From Sphaerulina vaccinii (Eukaryota > Ascomycota > Dothideomycetes > Mycosphaerellales > Mycosphaerellaceae), in NCBI GenBank assembly GCA_022570795.1, contig JAKUDP010000002.1:2542001-2606000 (forward strand): a stretch of DNA of 64,000 bases, written 5' to 3'. Below the pieces are notes generated by a model. The model saw only the letters and a program-made list of their open reading frames with translations. It had not been told where the DNA came from and made no database searches. Positions 52,827 to 62,269 of the stretch are shown one piece after another; the stretch's first letter is position 1, and every line of letters starts with the position of its first letter. The position numbers were made by a program, and so were the translations under genes.

Positions 52827-54911
52827 ATGACTGTGAGTCTAGGGACGACTTTGGCGTCGACGATGAAGCCTGAGAAGCAGGCCGAGGGAGATCCTAATGG
52901 CTCCGTTTACAGAGCCACACGCGGTGGCAATGCTCAGGACCTTCGAGACATGGCCCGAATGGGCAAGAAGTATGCGCAAGCAAAGCACAATGGCGGACGG
53001 GATGTTCACTGACACTTTGAAAAGCCAAGAATTGCAGCGGAATTTCAAGTTGGTCACGATGTTTGGGTTTTCTGCGATTCTCATGTGCTCCTGGGAATCA
53101 CTTCTGAGCAGTCTGAGTATCATCCTAGCAAATGGCGGCACAGCAGGTCTGGTGTGGACATGGCTGTTGGTTTGGATTGGTTTCACGGCCGTGTACTTAT
53201 CTATGGCAGAGGTACGAAGTTGCGAGCATTTGATTCGAGAGACTCCGCTGACGTTGATATAGATGGGGAGTATGGCACCAACTACGGGAGGCAAGTGAAA
53301 TTCGGAATTTGCACCACAGTAACATATGCTAACGGAAACGTCTAGGACAGTATCATTGGGTAAGTGAATTTAGCCCTCGGAAATACCAGCAATTCCTGAG
53401 CTATGTCGTGGGTGAGTCGGAAGTCATTAGCGGACACTCACATCCTCAAAGCTAATGATATGTGAAGGTTGGCTGGGAGTTCTGGGCTGGCAAGCACTCC
53501 AAGCCTCTATTGGCTTCCAAGCTGGCACGATCATCCAAGGACTACTGGTGCTGAACTATCCGGATACATACGTGTATGAGCGATGGCACGGATCACTTCT
53601 GGTCATAGCGGTACTCATCTTTGGTGCCCTCTTCAACATCTTCCTAGCAACACGCTTGCATCTCGTAGAAGGCTCAATCCTGATCGTCCATGTTTATGGC
53701 ATCTTCTGCGTTCTTGTGCCCCTGTGGGTGCTTTCTCCGCGCTCAACCTCGGATTTCGCCTGGACGGCATTTCAGGATCCAGGATGGGGCAATCGAGGAC
53801 TCTCTGCGCTCATTGGAATGCAAGCTTGTGTCGTGCCACTCCTTGGTGCTGATGCATCAGTTCATATGAGTGAAGAGCTGAAAGATGCGGCATACACTCT
53901 TCCAAGATCAATGATGTGGGCGACTTTTATCAACGGAGCTATGGGAATGATTACAGCAATCACAGTGGCGTATTGCATCGGTGATCTTGCTGAAGGTAAG
54001 TCGTCCACTTCGCTTCAAGAACAGTGTGTTCTAACTGATTCTCTGGCAGTGCTCACTACCCCTACCGGCTTCCCGTTCATTCAGATGTTTTACAACTCCA
54101 CTCAATCGCTCGCCGCGACCAACGCGATGTCGGCAGTAAGACTCCTTGAGGCGTCTTACTGACATCGTTAACATGTCACAGATCATCATATTCATGGACG
54201 CTTTCAGTGCAGTAACAATCATGGCCTCTGCTTCTCGTCAAATGGTATCATCGCCAGGAACCCATACTAGTCCCCAGCTAATACTATCTGATAGTACGCG
54301 TTTGCACGCGATCAAGGAACTCCTTACTCGGCCTGGCTATCTCGTGTCAGCCCAAAGCTAGATGTGCCAGTGAATGCTGTTGTCATATCAACAGTCATAT
54401 CCTGTCTGCTGTCGTTGATCAACGTTGGAAGCACCGTAGCCTTCAATAGCCTTGTGTCTCTCACAAATGGCGTGCTCATGGTGTCATACTCTGTGAGTGG
54501 TGCAGAACTACATGCCTGGGATGGAAACCTACTGATATTTTTGTCCCTAGGTCTGCATTGGATGCTTTGTCTGGAGAAGACTCTCCAACAAGCCTATGCT
54601 CCCATCACGCTTCAAACTGGGCAAGTGGGGACTGGCAGTGAATTTGTTTTCCCTCGCTTTTCTCTCCGTGGTGTTTGTGATGGTATGTATACATCGCGAA
54701 CCTGAGTCGAATGTTGAGCCAAGCATGATCGTTGGACACCTGCTAATCATTTCAGGCTTTCTTCCCGCCTGCCCCAAAGCCATCGCTGCAGACGATGAAT
54801 TGGTCATCTCTGGTATTCTCCTCGGTCGCCATCTGGGGCATCGTATTCTACTTTGTCTGGGCTCGTTTCAGATACGTTGGACCTGTCGAATATGTAAGAA
54901 AACTGGACTAG
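52827..54911 (+). CDS. Amino-acid/GABA/choline permease (APC family)
   Basis: A plasma-membrane transporter of the APC superfamily (GABA/choline-type in fungi), about 528 residues from ten exons: 52827-52969, 53025-53211, 53263-53290, 53346-53411, 53468-53995, 54050-54135, 54182-54244, 54295-54492, 54551-54682 and 54756-54911. Family segments seen: RNFKLVTMFGFSAI, MAPTTGGQYHWVSEFSPRKY, SASRQ-MYAFARDQGTPYSAWLS, RVSPKLDVPVNAVVIS and C-terminal FVWRRLS. The third intron (53291-53345) starts GC, not GT; the other nine have GT. An alternative start is the ATG at 52863. Substrate is not determined. Confidence 0.9.
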
Positions 54912-55270
54912 TTGCTGCGAACGCTCGGCCTCCAACGATACGAATTCATCAAGGTTCCGATGCAACATCGCTAAGACTCGCACTCCTCCAACGGGGACAA
55001 ACACCGGTCGTGTTCTTGTATCGCGCCAAGTCACTCGTGGACGTCTGGGCGGCTCTGTGGATTAAACCTTCCCGCCGCTCATCTTCCTTAATCGGGCTAG
55101 ATTATGCATGGACTATGGCAGGATGCCACGAGCTTATCAACCCTGACTATTCCACCAACGAAGTTACGCCGCTGCACACCGTCCATCTGCAGAACTTCTG
55201 AATTCCTTCCACCCCACCACGCACGTTGTTGCGATCTCTGGACACGTCCAGGCGCGACGCGCTCTCCAAG
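54912..55270. other. Intergenic stretch between two transporter genes
   Basis: About 360 bases on the same strand between the APC permease and the AVT transporter. Nothing recognisable; it must contain the second gene's promoter. Confidence 0.4.
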
Positions 55271-56726
55271 ATGACAAAGTCAGAGGGCTTCACCACCTCG
55301 AGCAGTTACGATGCCAGAGTTGGCTCTCCAGACGATGACTACCACGACCGCGATGTGTTTGGCCACGAACAAAATCACGATATCAAGTACAAGACTCTAT
55401 CATGGCAGATCGTCGCCATTCTCATGATCGCGGAAATCGTCAGCAATGGAATGCTATCACTTCCCTCGTCATTGGCGACGGTTGGCATGGTGCCTGGCCT
55501 GATCCTGATCATATTTCTTGGAGTATTCGCAGCCTACACATCCTTGCTTCTGGTCAGGTTCAAGTTGCGCCACCCAGAAGTACACAATATGGGCGACGCT
55601 GGCAGGATCATGTTCGGGCCCATCGGCCGAGAAGTCTTCGCGTTCGGCACGCTTCTCTTCGCTGTGCTTCTTGCTGGCGGACAGATGCTCTCGGGACAGA
55701 TCGCACTTGCAGCATTGAGCGAGAATGGCCTATGCAACATATCCTTCACTGGCATATTCGCCGCAGCAACATTTTTGTGCGCACTACCACGAACATACGA
55801 CAACCTCGGCTGGCTCTCGATACCTAGCGTGCTGAGCATCACGATCGCCGGCATTGTTGGCATGGCTGGTGCTGGTACGCATCCAGTGGAAGGACGCTCA
55901 GTCGTAGCAGCTCGCTCGAGCGACTTCTACACGGCTTTCTTCTCCATCACGAATCCAGTATTTGCTTACTGTGGACATTTCATGTTAGTTCGTACCCACT
56001 CAGCGATTCGATACTTCGCTAACATGCCTTTCTAGGTTCTTTGCCTTGATGTCCGAAATGAAGAGACCTCAAGACGCAATCAAAGCTGCGTATAGCTTGC
56101 AAGCTTTTGCCACAACCTACTATGCGATTTTTGCCGGTGTAACGTATGGTTTCATCGGCAGTGCTGTTCTATCGCCCTCCTTCTCGTCGCTGGAGTCGAA
56201 GTGGTCCAAGGCAGCATACGGCATTGCACTGCCTAATCTTCTCATCGCTGGAGCCCTTTATGTCCATACCGCAAGCAAGATCTTGTTCATTCGCTTCTTC
56301 CGTGGCTCACGTCACCTTCACGACCACACGGTTCTTGGCTGGGGTGCATGGGTAGGACTTGTGGCTTTCATGAGTGGGATCTCATTCTTGCTCGCTGTCG
56401 GAGTGCCGATCTTCAACTACTTGCTGGGCATTACAGCTTCTGCTTTTGCAGCATGGTTTACCTACGGAATGTGAGTGTCAGCGATACATCTTACTACCCG
56501 GATTTCAGCTGACTTTGTACTTAGTGCCGGCATGTTCTTGTTGCGTGATAGCTACTACGATGGCGACGGCGTCAGGACTTGGAAGAAGAAGTGGACTGGC
56601 ACGCTCTCTGCAGTCTTGACGATTGTGGCAGGTCTCTTCATCTGCGTTGCTGGATTGTATGTGACTATTCGAGCCATCGTGGACGCTTATGCGGATGGGA
56701 CCATTACCGCACCTTTTAGCTGCTAG
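55271..56726 (+). CDS. Amino-acid transporter (AAAP/AVT family)
   Basis: A membrane carrier of the amino acid/auxin permease superfamily, 449 residues, with about eleven helices. Three exons: 55271-55983, 56036-56470 and 56525-56726. The N-terminal ~45 residues are hydrophilic. The first membrane block IVAILMIAEIVSNGMLSLPS carries the conserved Aa_trans pattern, followed by LATVGMVPGLILIIFLGVF. The centre contains SLQAFATTYYAIFAGVTYG. Yeast AVT relatives sit in the vacuolar membrane and move neutral amino acids, but others are at the plasma membrane; location is not determined. It lies beside another amino-acid permease on the same strand. Confidence 0.88.
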
Positions 56727-57003
56727 ATATCAGAATCAGCAAAGCTCGGCGGATGTAGTCGTTTCAGCCTTTTCGATCCCAGCAATTCCCAGAGTGTCAG
56801 CCCTGTCTCTCAACAAGCCCAGGATGTGAGATTTAGGGTTGATGAAGCTGGCAAGCACCCTTATGCTAACGTTTCGAGTTCATCGCCTACTAACCCTCGT
56901 ATAGAAAGCCGACTACCAAACACACTACCAATCAGTCGCAGTCGAACGCGGCGAGTGCAAACACGACACGTCAGATTCTGCCTCTACTTGTGGTGATCTG
57001 AAC

Positions 57004-58076
57004 ATGGCCGAGTCATCCGACCAGCCAGACTTCGAGCGCAGCATATCAATCAAGCCCCTCGAAGGACATCCAAATGTCTTCGTCAGCGTCTATCAACCAT
57101 GGGGCTATCCGTATATGAGCAGAGTCGTAGGCTCAGTATACCTAGCAGAAGCCGCCACAGCCGCCTACAAGACCGTACCTGCAGGTATGGAAGTAAATTG
57201 TGTACAGGCACAGTTCCTCCGACCAGGCAATGTAGGCATACCTCTAAGATATGAAGTCTTGCAACTCATGACATCCTCGAACTTTGCCTCTCGAAACGTC
57301 ATTGTAAGGCAAGGCGACGATGTCGAAGCCAAAGCCGTGCTCATCCTGCGTTTCTTCAAAAGTTCTCTGACCACGAAAGGCTGGCTCCGACAACACGAAT
57401 TCATCCGGCAACCCTCGGAAGAAACAGTAAACGCAGCAGCTCGAATTGTCGACGATCCTGAAATGAGAGGAGACTACGGCTTCAACGTCCCAGAAGGAAC
57501 ACCTGATCCGTTGTTCAGCGCCGAACGTCTTGAGATATCTCAGGAGCCGGATATCAACAGCAGAACGTATAGAAGCAAGCTGCGAGTCCTAAGTCCTCTC
57601 TCTGGCACGACTGCCCAGATATTGGCGTTCATATTTCTATCCGACATTTACGTGATGGACGGACTTTGTCATATCAAAGATATCGATATTGGTGTGCCTA
57701 AAGTCGCAGACCGAAGTGGAGAGGCTGTGTCAAATCAGATGCAAGCTCTTGTGTCACTCAATCATTCTTTGCGGTTTGTAAGGCTAGATGGATTTGACGT
57801 GCACGAGGGCATTCTATTCGAGGTGCAAACGTGGTGGGCGAAAGGTAGAAGAGGTGTGGCTTCTGTCATGATCAGGGATTGCAAGGGAGAGCTGATTGCC
57901 ACGGCTGAGCAGGAGGTATGCTTTGCTCTACCGTGTGATTGAGTGAAGTGAGCTAATGACTCTTGTAGGGCTACTATGTATTCATGTCTGCTGAGGAACA
58001 GGAAGAGGCTCAACAGGAAGAGGGAAGAGACTGGGTGTCCGGAAGTGGGGATCGCAATTCTACGACCAAGCTGTGA
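57004..58076 (+). CDS. TesB-type acyl-CoA thioesterase (ACOT8-like)
   Basis: A double hot-dog acyl-CoA thioesterase of 339 residues, two exons (57004-57915, 57969-58076). Acyl-CoA thioesterases of this type cleave acyl-CoA in peroxisomes or cytosol. Visible are GSVYLAEAATAAYKTVP, HPNVFVSVY, and a C-terminal half with SLNHSLRFVRLDGFD and WWAKGRRGVASVMIRD, matching the second hot-dog. The last three residues are TKL, close to but not the canonical peroxisomal signal SKL. The N-terminal ~45 residues before the core are slightly longer than usual. Its relation to the neighbouring amino-acid transporters is unclear. Confidence 0.85.
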
Positions 58077-58355
58077 TCACTGATTCCTCTCAACGAATTC
58101 TTCCTTTGGAAGGTAGTTGGGACTGCGCCAGGTGCACTGTCAAGGGCACAGTTTTGAGTCGTGTGTCAAGCAATAGCTATGTGGACGGATTTGCGAAGCT
58201 CAGCTCATTCACCCATATAAGCTTTTCTTTACAATATGTTCAACAAGAATCTACTTACGACTGTTTTCTATGGTACCCAACAGACTGAGCTAAGGTTCCT
58301 AAAGGAACGGACTCCCTGAGCTCCCTTGTCCAGTTGGGCGTTGCATAGTGTGCTT

Positions 58356-59806
58356 CTAGCCTCGCATAGTCTGCTTCTTGGTTTGTTTCCTCTGCGTCTT
58401 CTCCTTCTCCTTCTCCAGGAACTTCTTCTGTTCATCCGCACTCATTCTGCTGAGTTTGCGGTCGCGCTCCTCCTTTTTGAGCTTGTCACTAGCTTCTCTT
58501 CTCTCGAGAGCTTTCTCATCATCGTCGATCTTCCTGATCTTGCGGATTTCCTCCTCGCGCGTGGCCTTGACTTTTCGCAGAGCTTCAGGACGGAAGTGAG
58601 CGCCTGTAACGAGTTGGTCTGGTAGGCGCAGGAAGTACGCGAAGAGATCGGCTGCGGCTTGAGAAGTCGAGAGGCGGGTCAGAAGCTGCACGCGCTTCTT
58701 GGGAACGAGCTCGTTGAGTCTAAGCACAGTTAGCGACTGGGTCAAGCAGAACGGTCCATGCGAATCGGATTGGGCGAGAAGATGGAGAGACTTACTTTCT
58801 TGGTGCGTCAACTGGCTGATCAGTCACGATCAAGGCCTCGAGATCGTCACGGGCTGCAGTCACGGCCTTGATGAGCTCTGGCGTAAGAAGAGCTTCAGTA
58901 ATCTCGGCGCTCTCAGACATGACAGTGGCCCACTGCGGCAGCTTTGGGTGATCTTTCTGCACAGCCAAGCTGATATCATAACGATCGTTGCGCAGCTTCC
59001 TCATCTTATCCTTGTGCACAATGGCCCATACGAAGCCGTCGAAGGTGCTGTCCTTGTGCTGCGAGCTCGCATTCTGAGCCTGAGCAGCAACCAAGCTCCT
59101 CTCTCGGCCATCAAATGCATACGCTGTCGCCTCCAGACGCTCTTCCGGCGCATCATAGCTGTCCACAAAGAAGGAAGCCGCCAGTTCTCCCAACCAGATC
59201 AGAGGATTGTAGCGTTTGTACAAGGTGAGCTTGACATCCAGAAACGCTACGTTCTGTCTTCCCGTAGCGTAGGTGATGTACTCGTTCTTGCTCTTCTCCT
59301 TCCATAGCAGTCCTGGCTGGCCATCTGCTCTCTTTGCGCCAAAGCCTACTGCTGCAAACTCCTGCTCCAGATGAGGCAAATGTAGTTCAGCCCATTGCGC
59401 TGCGCGTTTCTTGTTTGCATTGCTCCCCCAGAGATTGACCAAGATCACCACGATGATGACTGGTATTATGAATAGTTCCTGGTAGAAGTCGGCGATCGTA
59501 ACGCGCTCCCAGACTCGATACCATTTCGTGTAGGGTCGTCCAGCCAGACCAGTTCCAAATCCAGACAAGCCCTTGGGCGTAGGTGTCGTGGCCGCAGCAT
59601 CGAATGCGGAAGAAGCAGTATGCACTATAGGCGATGCTGCCGCTGTTGCAAAGTCGGCGAAGTCTTTGTATTCTCTAGTCAGTGAGGTTTGTGGAATGCA
59701 ATTACAGACATCACATACCATCTAAGTCGACCGAAGATGCCACCGAGCTCACCGACGACTTTGCGCCTCCCAGGACTCCCTGAAGGTTGCTAAGGAAGCC
59801 GGCCAT
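58356..59806 (-). CDS. CCDC47-like (DUF1682) ER membrane protein
   Basis: A protein of the CCDC47/DUF1682 family of 439 residues; animal CCDC47 is part of the PAT/multipass translocon machinery and affects ER calcium. Three exons: 59806-59719, 59663-58796 and 58719-58356. A single membrane segment lies at about residues 85-105 (ELFIIPVIIVVILVNLW). The luminal/cytosolic domain then follows with YNPLIWLGELAASFFVDSYD and TFDGFVWAIVHKDKMRKLR. The C-terminus is a Lys/Glu-rich coiled coil (ERREASDKLKKEERDRKLSR). It shares its promoter gap with the FAD oxidoreductase gene. Confidence 0.86.
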
Positions 59807-60186
59807 ATTGATGTTATGCTTCTACAATGGCCAGCTGTGAATTCGCGAGGTCGGCAAGTCGACGTCCAAGAGCTCTCGGCATTGAAGTGGGTCTTTCCCA
59901 CGCCGTCAACCTCACTCCCTCCAGTCCACCACATCCCACCATCATGACTTGAGCGCCGGCGAAGCAGCACAGTCTCGGGTCACGACTGCGGAGTAACTCC
60001 AAGATGTTCAGACTGGTCGACGTGCATGAATAACGCATGTCCATCCTGGCCGACACCCTGCTATCATCAGACACATCCCCATTCGGTAATCAGCTGTGTT
60101 ACACAAGCCTGTTAGCAGCTACCTAGGTCACTCTATGCATCTCTCTTCTCATCTTCTTTCTTGTCCCACACTCAGACCCAGCAGCA
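59807..60186. promoter_or_regulatory. Divergent promoter region
   Basis: About 380 bases between the CCDC47-like gene and the FAD oxidoreductase gene. No features recognised. Confidence 0.4.
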
Positions 60187-61732
60187 ATGTCTCGACATCA
60201 ACCAGGTGCAACGCTGGCTAAGCAGCGAGGCCCATGTGGCCTCCCCACTGAAAACTCCTCGAAGTCTTTCTGGCACAGCGAACCATCACGTCTCCTGCTT
60301 GGACATCGCTCGACTCGAGATCTACCAGAGACTGCTGATGTTGTTGTCATAGGCAGTGGAATTACTGGCACAAGCATAGCTCATCATCTGCTTACGGGGG
60401 CCAACGACGATGGGCAGAAACCCACCGTGGTTATGCTTGAGGCTCGTGAGGCATGTTGGGGAGCTACAGGACGAGTACATATCAGACCTTCCCCCCCCCT
60501 CTTCTGCAGACAGCTGAACATTCAACTAGAACGGCGGCCATTGCCAGCCGATCTTCTTCGAGCACCCGGACAAGCCAGAAGTCGGCCGCTTCGAACTGGC
60601 CAACTTCCAAACACTCGGCGGACTGATCAATGAAAAGCACATCGACTGCGAATTCGTTGTTCAGCCTGGAGTGCGTGCAATTTACTCAAAATCGCATGCC
60701 AAGGCTGCTCAGGACGCGATCGACACCATGAAGACTACTGCACCGGATCTTGCGAACATGATGCGCTTCACAACTTCCAAGCAAGAGCTGGCTACACTGC
60801 GCCTTCCGACAGCATTAGGAGCCATCATCACTGATGTTGCAGCACGAATGTGGCCATATAAGTTCGTATCTCATATTCTAGAAGAACTCCTCACTTCAAC
60901 ATCTCTGGACGGACTCTTCAACTTGCAGACTCTCACACCAGTCACTGGCATCACTCCTAACAAGACAGGAGTAGATGTACAGACCGCTCGTGGCACTATC
61001 AAAACCATCAAAGTTGTGCTTGCCACCAACGCATACACATCTCATCTACTTCCAGGTTTTGCGGATCTGATCGTTCCATGCCGTGGTCAGATGAGCAGCT
61101 TAGTCCCATTGCCATCCGTATCTGGAGACAACAGACTGAGGACCTCTCTAGGCTTCCTCGGTGACGGTCTAGATGACTACCTGATCCAACGTCCTACAGA
61201 ACGTGGTGGTCATCTGATGTTCGGTGGTGGAAGGCAGCATGGTCAATCCATTGGCGTGACAGACGACAGTGTTGTAGACCCAGAGACAGCTCATTACTTG
61301 CGCAGTCGTCTCGTTGAGGCATTCGAGCTGCCGGAGGGTCAGACGAATGATAATGTGGAGATGCAATCCACTTACATGTGGTCTGGCATCATGGGCTTCT
61401 CTCGGGACGATCTGCCTTGGGTGGGCAAAGTACCTGATTACGACAACACATACATTGCGGCAGGTTTCACGGGCCATGGTATGCCCAACACGTGGCTCAG
61501 TGGGAAAGCGGCCGCTCTACTCGTCGCGCGATCTCTTGCAGGTACAAGTGAAGCGGAAGCGATACAAGTAGCGAAAGAGGCAACCGGCATCCCAGACGGC
61601 TACATTATCACGAAAGGGCGTATCGAAGCTGCTTTGAAGTGCCAGGATGTGGAGAGCAAAGACTGGGCTGAGCAACACAGAGGTCTCAAGCGTGATGCAA
61701 CACCATCGCGACTAAAGGATTTGGCTTCATAA
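60187..61732 (+). CDS. FAD-dependent amino-acid/amine oxidoreductase (DAO superfamily)
   Basis: A flavoenzyme of 496 residues in two exons (60187-60474, 60530-61732). The nucleotide fold begins ADVVVIGSGITGTSIAHHL (GxGxxG) at about residue 50. The splice joins GATGR to NGGHCQP, the flavin-contact motif of this family. Later segments match D-amino-acid/glycine/sarcosine-type oxidases: VVLATNAYTSHLLPGF, YMWSGIMGFSRDDLPWVGK and AAGFTGHGMPNTWLSGKAAA. The substrate is probably an amine or amino acid, but the group is broad. Nine cytosines in a row occur in the intron. A coding-like frame follows the stop in another register. Confidence 0.87.
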
Positions 61733-61967
61733 CGGAGAAGAAATCAAGCCTGAGGACATGGTAGTGACAGGTACTCCACAACCCGGTGTCCAGATTCGTC
61801 CGGGCTTCTGGTGTTTGCCGAGCCATGTTGAGCGCTATGAGAAGGAGTTGGCGGATCCAGAGTCGGCAATGAGTAAGATGCTGGGGAGAGGATTGCCCGA
61901 CTGTGTCAATAAAGCGATCAGTGGTGAGGGTAGCGTCTTGCATGGAAGACCCGATATGGCTAGCTGA
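61716..61967 (+). other. Coding-like open frame past the FAD oxidoreductase stop
   Basis: A 252-base open frame in a different register overlaps the end of the oxidoreductase by 17 bases. Its translation begins around IWLHNGEEIKPEDMVVTGTP and goes on QPGVQIRPGFWCLPSHVERY, with ordered composition. It might be a frameshifted C-terminal extension, a missed exon, or the remnant of another gene. The TGTP region loosely recalls fumarylacetoacetate-hydrolase proteins, but I give that no weight. The rest of the gap to 62269 shows nothing. Confidence 0.3.
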
Positions 61968-62269
61968 GATAAATGGAGGAGAGCAATGGACAGTCGTAAT
62001 TGCCGACTCAACACTGTCGCAACAATATAGTCTATCGTCGTTCTACGAAGAGACAACTTTCAACTCCTTGACTGTGCATATCTTATTACCCTAAATCACC
62101 CATGCCTGTTATATTTATCACCCTTGTAGATCACGAGCTTTCGTGCCCGAGAGAACGCGCTTGAACGAACGCGTAGCCTTGGCGGATGCCCACTTGTCTC
62201 GGCCTCTGATCTCGTTCCATCTTTCACCTACTTACTTCCCTCCTGGTCATTAACAAAAGAAGCAAGAGA

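Noticed and set aside
53360..53373. Apparent 14-base intron (GTAAGT...TTTAG) in the permease
   Set aside because: Too short to splice; reading through gives the conserved HWVSEFSPRKY.
60491..60499. Run of nine cytosines
   Set aside because: Lies inside the oxidoreductase intron, so a length error there would not affect the protein.
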